64,000 nucleotides of DNA from an uncultured Duncaniella sp. (GTDB lineage: Bacteria; Bacteroidota; Bacteroidia; Bacteroidales; Muribaculaceae). The position numbers and the translations under genes were made by a program. Positions within the stretch are counted from its first letter, which is position 1; each line of letters opens with the position of its first letter. The notes beneath the pieces are model-generated. The model saw only the letters and a list, made by a program, of their open reading frames with translations, made no database searches and was not told where the DNA came from. Of the stretch, positions 9,575 to 17,937 are shown piece after piece. Location of the stretch: positions 47,234 through 111,233 of the forward strand of contig CAJTMJ010000007.1 of assembly GCA_910577335.1 (NCBI GenBank), read 5' to 3'.

Positions 9575-10444
9575 GTGGAAAAGAAAGCAAAGAAAACCGC
9601 TATCCTGCGAATGCATTGTCCCGACCAACCCGGGATTATCGCTGTAATCACCGAGTTTATCACCACCAATCAGGGTAACATCATCTACCTTGACCAGTAT
9701 GTTGACAGGGTGAACGGTATTTTCTACATGCGTGTTGAGTGGGATTTGGAACGATTTGTCATACCTTCCGAAAAGATTAACGAGTATTTCAACACTCTTT
9801 ACGGCAAGCGTTACGAGTTGACCTATCGTATAAGTTTCTCAAGCCGCCGTCAGCGAATGGCTATCTTCGTGAGCAAGATGTCCCACTGTCTCTATGACAT
9901 GCTTTCACGTTATGTAGCTGGCGAATGGGATGTGGAGATACCTGTGATTATCAGCAATCATCCTGACCTTGCGATAGCCGGTAAGCAGTTCAACATCCCC
10001 TTTGAGGTTGTCCCGGTGACTCGTGAGAACAAGGAGGAGATGGAGAAGCGTGAGTTTGAGATACTTGACAAATATGGCGTGGATCTCATCGTCCTTGCCC
10101 GATACATGCAAGTGTTGTCAGAGGAATTTATTAACCGTTATCCCAACCGCATCATAAATATCCATCATTCATTCCTTCCGGCTTTCGTGGGTGCGAAACC
10201 TTATCATCAGGCTTACGAGCGTGGTGTGAAACTTATCGGAGCGACCAGCCATTATGTCACCACCGAACTGGATGCCGGTCCTATCATCGAACAGGATGTG
10301 GTGCGCATCACTCATAAGGACACTATCGCCGACCTTGTGAAGAAGGGGCGCGACTTGGAGAAGATAGTGCTTTCACGTGCTGTGGAGAAGCATATCCAGC
10401 GCAAGATTCTGACCTACGACAATAAGACTGTCGTATTTAGCTGA
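9575..10444 (+). CDS. purU: Formyltetrahydrofolate deformylase
   Basis: PurU hydrolyses 10-formyl-THF to formate and THF, balancing one-carbon pools and supplying formate for purine synthesis. The 289-residue protein has an N-terminal ACT domain (about 8-85; HCPDQPGIIAVIT) and a formyltransferase-like catalytic domain with IHHSFLPAFVGAKPYHQA and the catalytic region SHYVTTELDAGPIIEQD. The first in-frame start that fits the family is GTG at 9575. Length is normal. Confidence 0.93.
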   Translation: MEKKAKKTAILRMHCPDQPGIIAVITEFITTNQGNIIYLDQYVDRVNGIFYMRVEWDLERFVIPSEKINEYFNTLYGKRYELTYRISFSSRRQRMAIFVSKMSHCLYDMLSRYVAGEWDVEIPVIISNHPDLAIAGKQFNIPFEVVPVTRENKEEMEKREFEILDKYGVDLIVLARYMQVLSEEFINRYPNRIINIHHSFLPAFVGAKPYHQAYERGVKLIGATSHYVTTELDAGPIIEQDVVRITHKDTIADLVKKGRDLEKIVLSRAVEKHIQRKILTYDNKTVVFS

Positions 10445-10474
10445 TGTTGCCGGTATGGCTAAATTAGCTATGGC

Positions 10475-11050
10475 TTAGTCTGCCTGCTTTTTCTGTTTTA
10501 CTTGTCTTTTGATTATCGTAAGACCGAAAAATCCTTTTTCAAGGGTTAGGTTCCTGTGACCGCCGTTTCGGGTCGAGCGGTAAGTGCTGAAGGGTACCTC
10601 AATCTCTTTCTCTCTGCCGTCGTGCAGTTTTAAAAGTAGGTGGTAAGTGTTGTAATGACCGTCGGGTACACGTCTGTTTCTTGACACACGACGGTATTTG
10701 GTGTGTGATTTCTGATACTTGTCAACTACTTCGACTTGCTCTTCCACTATGGTTTGCGGATCGGCACACCAATAATTTACACCTAAAAATAGAAAATAGG
10801 TAATAGCCCCGAATACAAATATGTGGCAGATGAAATTCACGATTTTCGAATCGATATCGGTCAGGCGTATCCATCTGTGATAAATCATCGGGGCAGTTCC
10901 GAACGCCACCATTGCGGCGGGAATCACCGGAATCCACCATTGTGTTATTGTGTCACCGTAGATTGCAAAACCAAAGGCGAGCATTACGAATGAAAGTAAG
11001 AGGATGATGACAAGGAGCACAGTGCTCCATTTTGAACCTTGCTGAAACAT
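10475..11050 (-). CDS. Hypothetical membrane protein
   Basis: No family is recognised with confidence. The 191-residue protein has three hydrophobic helices in the first 100 residues, then a basic soluble tail (about 105-190) predicted as beta-rich. The layout recalls DUF3592-type proteins, but the match is weak. It is convergent with purU, and a start at the ATG at 11050 is natural. Confidence 0.7.
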   Translation of the reverse strand: MFQQGSKWSTVLLVIILLLSFVMLAFGFAIYGDTITQWWIPVIPAAMVAFGTAPMIYHRWIRLTDIDSKIVNFICHIFVFGAITYFLFLGVNYWCADPQTIVEEQVEVVDKYQKSHTKYRRVSRNRRVPDGHYNTYHLLLKLHDGREKEIEVPFSTYRSTRNGGHRNLTLEKGFFGLTIIKRQVKQKKQAD

Positions 11051-11199
11051 GATATGATTAAAAAATAGTACTGCAAAGGTAGGAATTTATAATCAGATGT
11101 AGTAATTTTGCAGCTAAAATCACCGATATGCTGTCTGTAATAGTGTATCATGAAAACCAATAAATTAATTAATACAGCATACAAGAAACATTTTTTGCA

Positions 11200-12003
11200 A
11201 TGAAAAACAATTTTCTAAAAGTTTTAGTAGCGGCGTTGTGCTTGTTTGTCACTATGCCCGCAATGGCTCAGTTTAATCTGAGAAAAGCCGCTAACGCTGT
11301 GAAGAAAACAGCTCAGGCAGTTACCCTGACTGATGATCAGATGGCTGCGTACGTGAAGGAGTATATCGACTGGATGGACACACACAATCAGGTAACAGGT
11401 CCCGAGGATCCTTACACCATCCGTCTTAACAAGCTCACTGAAGGCTTGACAAGTGTTGAGGGTATACCCTTGAATTTTAAAGTATACTACGTTATCGATG
11501 TCAATGCGTTTGCATGTGCCGACGGTAGTGTCCGTGTGTTCTCTTCTCTGATGGATATAATGAGCGATGAAGAACTTCTCGGAGTGATAGGTCACGAGAT
11601 TGGTCATGTGGCTCACAAGGACTCCAAGAAAGGTTTCCGTCAGGCTCTGCTCACCTCTGCGCTCCGTGACGGTATCTCATCAAGCAACAATACAGTAGCC
11701 GCTCTGACTGACTCTCAGCTCGGCGACCTCGGCGAAGCTCTCGCAGGTGCTACTTATTCTCAGAAGCAGGAACGTGAGGCTGACGACTACGGATACGAGT
11801 TCTTGAAAAAGAACGGCAAGAACCCTTGGTCAATGGCTCTTTCATTCAAGAAACTCAAATCTATGCAGGAAGAAGCCGGGGCTAAGAAAAACAGCAAGAT
11901 AAATCAGCTTTTCTCAACTCACCCCGACCTTGACGCCCGTATCCAGCGCATGGAAAAACGCGCCACTGACGAAGGCATCGAGAAGCCTGAAAGCGCAAAA
12001 TAA
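11200..12003 (+). CDS. M48 family metalloprotease, secreted
   Basis: A periplasmic zinc protease of the BepA/LoiP type, likely acting in envelope quality control. The 267-residue protein has a signal peptide (about 1-23, ending AMAQ), the zinc-binding motif GHEIGHVAH at about residues 127-135, and the third ligand in KQEREADDYGYEFL. There is no TPR tail, unlike BepA. It is followed by a terminator hairpin. Confidence 0.9.
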   Translation: MKNNFLKVLVAALCLFVTMPAMAQFNLRKAANAVKKTAQAVTLTDDQMAAYVKEYIDWMDTHNQVTGPEDPYTIRLNKLTEGLTSVEGIPLNFKVYYVIDVNAFACADGSVRVFSSLMDIMSDEELLGVIGHEIGHVAHKDSKKGFRQALLTSALRDGISSSNNTVAALTDSQLGDLGEALAGATYSQKQEREADDYGYEFLKKNGKNPWSMALSFKKLKSMQEEAGAKKNSKINQLFSTHPDLDARIQRMEKRATDEGIEKPESAK

Positions 12004-12041
12004 TCAGTCTGTATGTCTATTTGATATAACTTGAAAAAATC

Positions 12042-12078
12042 GAGAGAGCGGCATCGTCTGGATGTCGCTCTCTCAATT
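12042..12078 (+). terminator. Terminator after the M48 protease gene
   Basis: A 14-bp stem (GAGAGAGCGGCATC against GATGTCGCTCTCTC, one G-U pair) with a 5-nt loop, followed by AATTTT. Confidence 0.7.
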
Positions 12079-12130
12079 TTATGGCATATCGGTTAAGTAT
12101 CCGTTCAATCCGTTTTTGGCGTGGATTATT

Positions 12131-13330
12131 TCATTTACGTCCGAATGTATATCCCAAACCGAGCATCAGGTTGTTTGGATTGTGGAAGTTACGGAGCTGA
12201 TAGCCCACTTGCAGATAAGCGCCTTTCACAATATATGCTTTCAACGCAAGTGTCTGATAGAATATCCGTGTGTCAGGACCTGAGGCTATGAGATTTCTCC
12301 CCACACCTATATTTATACTGAATATCGGCATGGTGAGTTCGGCGTGGAGTGATAAGCCGGCTGAAAATCTTTCCTTGAAAGGTTGGCGGTAAAATTTTAT
12401 ATCCTCATCGTATGTCCCCTCGACATGGTATTTCGAAAGATTAGCGCTCTCGTCATATTGGAAATCGGCTGATATTCCGGCACGCAGATATTTATTGAAA
12501 CTGTACATCGGGGAGAAGTTAAGACCGACCACACCGAATGACCCCGGGATATATTCACCTATCGAACCTTCATACTCAAAATAAACTCTTTGCCGAGTAG
12601 CTCCATACACAGTGATGTCATATCCCATTCCGGGTTTGAATTTTGGCATTTCCATCGGTTTTGCATCGCTGTTGTCCTCGCCCAAGGTGTATGCCACGCC
12701 TATCCTTCCCCCAAGCAGATTTACTCCCGAATTGGGAAGATGGGTGTTGCCGTTGGAATAATGTGTGCCGTCAATGCCGGCGGTTAATTTCCAGCGATTG
12801 TTCACCTGATAGGAGAGGAGGAATGAGAGATTGATATATGCGTTTACGTGTGAGCCGATCGGTCCGCGCATCGGATTGTCGAGCGGGTTGAATTTCTTCC
12901 ATCCTGCCGAGGCTCCGAAATTCCATTCGTAGTCAAACGATAGCTTGTCGGTAATAGACGCTATGCGTGAGCCTTGGAAAAGATACAGTGTTACCGGATG
13001 CCCTAACAATGTTTCTTTGAAGAATTGAGTGTATGATAAGCCTATACCTTGATAGGCGTGTGGGTATAACGCTCCCTCACGAGAGGTTTGCGGATTGAAT
13101 TTGAACGAATAGCGCAGATGTGGTGAAAATGCGCCTGAAACGGGTCTCTCGCCATATTCGTTCGGCTTTAGTAAACCGCTTGTCGGAGCGACCCATGCCG
13201 GACGAAGGTCGAAGCTTAATGTGTGGGCGGTAATCGGTGAATTGTTCCCGCTCTTCTCATTCTCAGCAGCTGCTGATCGGAACGGTAATACTATTAATAA
13301 GAGTATTAAAGCTATTATAGAGTGGCGCAT
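12131..13330 (-). CDS. Acyloxyacyl hydrolase / PagL-like outer membrane protein
   Basis: A probable lipid A 3-O-deacylase-type beta barrel. The 399-residue protein has a signal peptide (about 1-22) and the PagL-like active-site segment THYSNGNTHLPNSGVN (about residues 185-200), in which His and Ser are the expected catalytic pair. It ends in an aromatic-rich beta strand with LMLGLGYTFG. It starts 1 bp after the stop of the upstream lipoprotein gene, so the two form an operon. Activity on lipid A is inferred from the family. Confidence 0.78.
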   Translation of the reverse strand: MRHSIIALILLLIVLPFRSAAAENEKSGNNSPITAHTLSFDLRPAWVAPTSGLLKPNEYGERPVSGAFSPHLRYSFKFNPQTSREGALYPHAYQGIGLSYTQFFKETLLGHPVTLYLFQGSRIASITDKLSFDYEWNFGASAGWKKFNPLDNPMRGPIGSHVNAYINLSFLLSYQVNNRWKLTAGIDGTHYSNGNTHLPNSGVNLLGGRIGVAYTLGEDNSDAKPMEMPKFKPGMGYDITVYGATRQRVYFEYEGSIGEYIPGSFGVVGLNFSPMYSFNKYLRAGISADFQYDESANLSKYHVEGTYDEDIKFYRQPFKERFSAGLSLHAELTMPIFSINIGVGRNLIASGPDTRIFYQTLALKAYIVKGAYLQVGYQLRNFHNPNNLMLGLGYTFGRK

Positions 13331-13331
13331 A

Positions 13332-14294
13332 TTATTTCGTGATGGTGTGTGTATATTTAATTTCTTCTGGAACGGTTATCTTTAGTGTGCCATAGATTGT
13401 GATATGGTCTCCGTAATCGTTATACAAGGGGATGGCATACCTTATTTTATATATTTTGGCTTCAGCATATACCTGAAAATTTAGTATCTGCCCCGGTTCC
13501 ACTTTCTCTCGTACTAATGTTTCGGAGACTAAAGCATATCCCGGTATGTCAAAACCTCTTTGGTCAGAGAACATCCCGTAAACAGTCTCCGTATCGGTCA
13601 TAACCGGAATACCGTCCTCGTTGATTGCGGGAACAGGGACAACTAATATGCTGCTATTAGGCAAGATCTGGTCGGTCATGGGATTATCGGGGAAAAATTT
13701 TCCTCGTTGTTCGCATGTCTGTCCTTCCCAAATTATAGGAAAGTAAAATGTTTCACTTGTTTCGTTGTGAACGGACTGATTTTCAATTGGAATATTAATC
13801 ATCTCCGGTTCAATTTCCCATGAACTTAAATTGTATGTTATTGTTCCAGCCTCATAGTCATTAAGAGTGCGGCTATATATGCGTATAGTGGCGCTCATGT
13901 CGTTTATTTGGGGAACTCTGAATATCACAGTTAAATCTTTAGGATAATAGCAACGGTCAACCGTCATTATAAGACTTAGAGTGCTCATGTCAACATTGAC
14001 TGTCAACTGGAGGAGGTCGTCGGAATATGATTCGGCTTGCCCTGTATGTATAAGCTCCTCGTCATCTCCTTGGTAATCATAATAAATTGACATCTCCGGA
14101 TAATATGGAATATCCTCCGTTACGGTTATGGTGGTGCTTTCACCGGCACTGATACCTTGGGAACTTATGATTACTTTTGGCTTTTCGGGACGGTCAACAA
14201 ATACGTCACCATTACAACTTGTGAGCGTAAGAGTAATGATGAATGAGAATATAGTGATGATCCGGAGCATTGCCGGCTGGTATTTGGTTTGCAT
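13332..14294 (-). CDS. Hypothetical lipoprotein
   Basis: The 320-residue protein has a lipoprotein signal sequence with lipobox LTSC (Cys at about 27). The mature part is predicted to be beta-rich; no domain is recognised. A second in-frame ATG at 14270 would also keep the signal peptide. It is cotranscribed with the PagL-like gene (1-bp gap), so the two probably act in the same envelope process. Confidence 0.75.
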   Translation of the reverse strand: MQTKYQPAMLRIITIFSFIITLTLTSCNGDVFVDRPEKPKVIISSQGISAGESTTITVTEDIPYYPEMSIYYDYQGDDEELIHTGQAESYSDDLLQLTVNVDMSTLSLIMTVDRCYYPKDLTVIFRVPQINDMSATIRIYSRTLNDYEAGTITYNLSSWEIEPEMINIPIENQSVHNETSETFYFPIIWEGQTCEQRGKFFPDNPMTDQILPNSSILVVPVPAINEDGIPVMTDTETVYGMFSDQRGFDIPGYALVSETLVREKVEPGQILNFQVYAEAKIYKIRYAIPLYNDYGDHITIYGTLKITVPEEIKYTHTITK

Positions 14295-14464
14295 AAATGA
14301 TGTGTATGTGTCTTGATTTATCTATGTGATTTGAATTGGTTAAATTTGATTTGGTTGGATATTTGTTCTTATCCATCGCAAAGATAAATTATTTATTTAG
14401 GAATTTAGTGATAAAAATAGTTAAAATAAATTCGGCGTATGGTGCGGTGTTTTACCTGCGATGA

Positions 14465-15094
14465 TTATTCAATGTATTCTTCATATATCCTGTCAAACAT
14501 TTCCCGGAGCAAGGAGGTGTCCGAAATTATCTTACGGAGTTCATCAAGCTTCCGGGCATTGTCGCTTCCGGGTATCCATATTTTAAGGTATCCGTCGTAT
14601 CCATATTTATCTGTCAGGTGGGCGATGGTTCTTTTATAGTGTCCCTCCCGGTCGAGTTCAGGATAGTTGGATAGCCCATATTGCACTGTCCGGCGTATTA
14701 TCGTCTCGGGCACAATAAATCGGTCAGCCTCGGCTACTATCATCCCGTAAATGCTTCGTGGCGGTTGGGCGTTTGATGCTCGATGATCTTCAACGGCTTC
14801 ACCCATAGTCTTGATCTCTTCCGTGGTGAAATGCGCTTTTATGAAATTGTCAGACTCAAGTATCTTCTTTGAATCGTGATGATGGTTCTCCCTGCCGTTC
14901 ACAAGTCCGAGGTCATGAAATGCCGCTATGACATAGACCATATCCGGATTCACCTCCGGATAATTTTCGGCAAGCTTAAGACTTTGCTCTATCACCATCC
15001 GAGCATGATCCTCCCGATGCGCCTTATCAAACCCCGCATATCTAAGCATCACACACCCCTCCACATATTCTATTATATCATCATTGACCTTCAT
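14465..15094 (-). CDS. HD domain-containing hydrolase
   Basis: A metal-dependent phosphohydrolase-like protein of 209 residues. The HD motif AFHDLGL lies at about residues 53-59, with an upstream His (HREDHARM, about 21-28) and downstream histidines (NHHHDSKK, EDHRASN) in the usual spacing. The substrate is unknown; the compact single-domain form is like the YedJ-type proteins. No partner gene is evident. Confidence 0.85.
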   Translation of the reverse strand: MKVNDDIIEYVEGCVMLRYAGFDKAHREDHARMVIEQSLKLAENYPEVNPDMVYVIAAFHDLGLVNGRENHHHDSKKILESDNFIKAHFTTEEIKTMGEAVEDHRASNAQPPRSIYGMIVAEADRFIVPETIIRRTVQYGLSNYPELDREGHYKRTIAHLTDKYGYDGYLKIWIPGSDNARKLDELRKIISDTSLLREMFDRIYEEYIE

Positions 15095-15283
15095 TGTGAG
15101 TTAAGTATTATAATTCGGATTATATTATCAAATCATTCTTACCCAAAGCAGAAATTGAGCTACAAATATACTGATTATTATCTATATATTATGTATTTAC
15201 AGCTTACGATTGGTATGTCAATAGTGCAAATATGTATAAATATTTAATACACTTTCTTTTAGTATTTTAATATAAGTGTTTTG

Positions 15284-15321
15284 GATATGAGGCTGCGCCT
15301 ATTTTGACACAGCCTCATATC
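15284..15321. terminator. Terminator-like hairpin
   Basis: A perfect 12-bp stem (GATATGAGGCTG / CAGCCTCATATC) with a 14-nt loop lies just past the stop of the minus-strand gene at 15327. There is no strong T tract, so its strength is unclear. Confidence 0.5.
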
Positions 15322-15326
15322 ATCCG

Positions 15327-15917
15327 TTAAATGGTTGCTTGTTTTAAAACCGTCTCAAATAAACTATCAGCATCTTCGCTGTCGATCAAGGCGTTAAGAA
15401 AGTTATTGATAGTTTCAAAATCTTTTGCGGGGTAACCTTCACAGTTTTTGAATTCTCGATCGCATATAAAATTGTATTCACCAAATAATGGCATAGTGCC
15501 TGCATTGTTTAAAGCTTTGAATTTTTGGTATACAATCCATCCCTGGAATTCATAAGATGATTCCTCTTTGACAGCTTGTTTGATAATGGAGAATTGATTA
15601 GTGGCTTTTTCGATGAATTTTTGACGAAGAGCCTCTTGGCTTTCTTTCTCGGCAAGAGCATTATCATATTTCGGATTTGAGTTTTCAGAATATAATCGGG
15701 GAATATAGGCAGGTTTGTAAATATTCATTTTCTCCTTTGCTTTTTGAATCTTATCACTGCATTTTTGAATCTTAGAGAGTGTTCGCATAAGATCAATAGT
15801 CATTGAAATTTCCTCATTATATTTTTCCGGAGAATAAAACAGACTGTCTATTTCAGTGACAAGCGGTTCATAACTGTCAAAATGCGTTAATTCTGTTTTT
15901 AAATAATCAGCAGCCAT
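15327..15917 (-). CDS. Hypothetical protein, probable lipoprotein that lost its signal peptide
   Basis: The 196-residue helical, lysine/glutamate-rich protein is not recognised. In the same frame, upstream of the ATG at 15917, eleven more codons read CGQSNEEKAKK (to 15950), which looks like the lipid-anchored Cys and linker of a Bacteroidetes lipoprotein. The next codons fall in the inverted-repeat element starting at 15952 and hit a stop at 15960-15962. The element therefore appears to have replaced the signal peptide. The remaining product would be cytoplasmic or not made. Confidence 0.55.
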   Translation of the reverse strand: MAADYLKTELTHFDSYEPLVTEIDSLFYSPEKYNEEISMTIDLMRTLSKIQKCSDKIQKAKEKMNIYKPAYIPRLYSENSNPKYDNALAEKESQEALRQKFIEKATNQFSIIKQAVKEESSYEFQGWIVYQKFKALNNAGTMPLFGEYNFICDREFKNCEGYPAKDFETINNFLNALIDSEDADSLFETVLKQATI

Positions 15918-15951
15918 TTTTTTTGCTTTCTCTTCATTTGATTGCCCGCAA

Positions 15952-16077
15952 GAGGGAGCTTAGCGAGCTAAGAGACTGAAGAGATGCTGATAATTCAGCC
16001 GAAAAGAGTATCAAAGATTGAAAACAAAATGAATTTCAGCCTTAGTTTAACATTTTATAAAAAGTTTAAATCAGTTC
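15952..16077 (+). repeat. MITE-like inverted-repeat element, copy 2 (left end missing)
   Basis: This repeats the inner part and right end of copy 1 with few differences, including the palindrome around CTTAGCGAGCTAAG and the right terminal repeat at 16057-16076 (identical over 20 nt to copy 1). The left terminal repeat is absent: homology stops at 15952, directly against the lipoprotein-like gene. Confidence 0.75.
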
Positions 16078-16148
16078 ATTATCTTTTTGTTTCGTAGTAT
16101 GGAAACAATTTGGTATCTTTGTTATATCAACGAATAGTAAAACAAGAT

Positions 16149-16298
16149 ATGGCTAAAATGAATTTAACCCCGGCAAGTGAGCTTGTTGATGAAGTTTGGG
16201 GTAAAGTCGGAACTCCTGAGCGTGATAAAATGGAAGCACAGCTTAAAAAGGAATTGTTGATTCGTCAATGCCAGAATGACAAAGGGAAAAAGGATTAA
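16149..16298 (+). CDS. Small protein resembling the N-terminus of HigA-type antitoxins
   Basis: A 49-residue product starting at the ATG at 16149. The segment ELVDEVWGKVGTPERDKMEA (about 9-28) resembles the leading helix of many Bacteroidetes XRE/HigA-type antitoxins. The helix-turn-helix that normally follows is absent: the protein ends in a charged tail. A -7 box TATCTTTG lies at 16114-16121. It may be a truncated antitoxin remnant or a stand-alone small protein. No toxin gene is adjacent. Confidence 0.5.
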   Translation: MAKMNLTPASELVDEVWGKVGTPERDKMEAQLKKELLIRQCQNDKGKKD

Positions 16299-16420
16299 TC
16301 GTCTAAAAAGTATATTATTATCCCTCTTTCCCTTTTTTGAATTTTTAACGGAACTATAGGGGAAGGTGTCTAATAAATGGGAGGTATGTTACGTTAATAT
16401 AGATATGATATCCAAACTAT

Positions 16421-16460
16421 GAACTGATTAAAATATTTTATAAAAAGTTTAAATCAGTTC
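16421..16460 (+). repeat. Short hairpin form of the dispersed element, copy 3
   Basis: A 40-bp near-palindrome from GAACTGATT to AAATCAGTTC. Its right 20 nt (16440-16459) are identical to the right terminal repeat of copies 1 and 2. It ends 42 bp before the GH28 start codon, in the same orientation relative to the gene as copy 1. Confidence 0.7.
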
Positions 16461-16502
16461 TATATACTTTAATTTAAACTCTATCGTTAAAACCATCAAT
16501 TC

Positions 16503-17924
16503 ATGAAAAAACTGTTGTCATTGACACTCGTGTCATTGCTGTTTATTTTTTCGTCATCGCTTAGTGCGGTTGATTATTCACACTACTATAAGAATCTGCC
16601 GGTAGATGTGAAGCCGGTAAAGATGTTTTCAATCCCTGACTATAAAGTCTCGATAACCGATTTCGGGGGTAAAGGTGACGCTGTGACTCTCAATACCGAT
16701 GCGTTTGCCTCCGCTATTGCCGCCCTCGAAGCCAAAGGTGGCGGACATCTTATAGTTCCGCAAGGAATTTGGCTCACTGGTCCTATCGAACTTAAAAGCA
16801 ATATCGACCTGCATCTGGAGCGTAACGCAGTGATATTTTTCTCCCCTGACAAATCATTGTACATAGCCCCGAATCCTAAAGCTGGGCGTGCGCTTGCATG
16901 TATACGGGCTTTGCGTTGCGAGAATATTAGCATAACAGGCGAAGGTACCATTGACGGAAACGGCGCACAGTGGCGACCGGTGAAGCGAGGCAAGGTAAGC
17001 GATGTGGAATGGAAAAGATTCAAGGCAATGGGTGGCGTGGAGCGTCAGAACGGCTCTCTGTGGTATCCTTGGGAACTAAAGTCAGGTTATCCCGACATAG
17101 CTGCGACTCCCGAGAAGCAGGAGGGAAGACGTAATGACCTTTTCCGCATCAATCATTGTGAGAATGTGTTTCTGCAAGGTGTCACTTTTCAGAACGCTCC
17201 CAAGTTTCATGTTCATCCGTTCAACAGCCGTAACGTGATAATCGATGGCATTACAGTGCGTTGCCCTTGGAACGCACAGAACGGTGACGCAATCGACCTT
17301 AGCGATTGCCATCAGGCTTTAGTGGTTAATTGCATTGTGGATGCCGGCGATGACGGTATCTGCATGAAGAGCGGAGAGTTTAAGGAAGATGCCAAAGTGA
17401 ACGGCTGTGAGGATATATTGATTCAGGACAATATCGTATACCATGCTCACGGCGGTTTCGTGATCGGTAGCGAGGATATATGCGGTATGAAACGTATTGT
17501 TGTGCGTGACTGCACTTTCTCCGGAACCGATACCGGACTCCGATTCAAAAGTGCGATCGGCAGAGGCGGCAAGACGGAGGATATTTATATCTCCAATATA
17601 ATGATGACCGATATCTCTGATCAGGCAATTATTTTTGAATGTAACTATGCCAATCGCCCTGCCGGCTATAAGGAGGGTGAACCTGTGGCGCAGCCTGAGA
17701 AACTTGAAAAAGTTCCGGAGTTTACCGATATAAATATCTCGGATGTGATTTGCCGTAATGCCAAAATCGGTATTGCCGCAAGTGGTATTGAAGGGCTTAA
17801 TTGCGTCCATGGAATCACCATAAGCAATTCCACTATTGTTTACGATTCAAAAGCTACTGAAATTGACGAGAAGACTGCTCAAGTGAAACTTGTAAATGTC
17901 AACCTCGTTCCGAATAAGAAATAG
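16503..17924 (+). CDS. Glycoside hydrolase family 28 (polygalacturonase-like)
   Basis: A secreted or periplasmic hydrolase of pectic polysaccharides. The 473-residue protein has a signal peptide (about 1-22) and a right-handed beta-helix. The GH28 catalytic elements appear in order: NGDAIDL (about 260-266), DAGDDGICMKSG (about 279-290), HGGFVIGSE (the GHG position) and GLRFKSA (RxK). It is convergent with the GH43 gene, 13 bp apart. Exact specificity (galacturonan or rhamnogalacturonan) cannot be read here. Confidence 0.92.
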   Translation: MKKLLSLTLVSLLFIFSSSLSAVDYSHYYKNLPVDVKPVKMFSIPDYKVSITDFGGKGDAVTLNTDAFASAIAALEAKGGGHLIVPQGIWLTGPIELKSNIDLHLERNAVIFFSPDKSLYIAPNPKAGRALACIRALRCENISITGEGTIDGNGAQWRPVKRGKVSDVEWKRFKAMGGVERQNGSLWYPWELKSGYPDIAATPEKQEGRRNDLFRINHCENVFLQGVTFQNAPKFHVHPFNSRNVIIDGITVRCPWNAQNGDAIDLSDCHQALVVNCIVDAGDDGICMKSGEFKEDAKVNGCEDILIQDNIVYHAHGGFVIGSEDICGMKRIVVRDCTFSGTDTGLRFKSAIGRGGKTEDIYISNIMMTDISDQAIIFECNYANRPAGYKEGEPVAQPEKLEKVPEFTDINISDVICRNAKIGIAASGIEGLNCVHGITISNSTIVYDSKATEIDEKTAQVKLVNVNLVPNKK

Positions 17925-17937
17925 AGGAGAGTAACCG

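Noticed and set aside
16629..17810. Long antisense frames inside GH28 and other large genes
   Set aside because: They mirror the codon pattern of the real gene on the opposite strand and have no recognisable domains or start signals.
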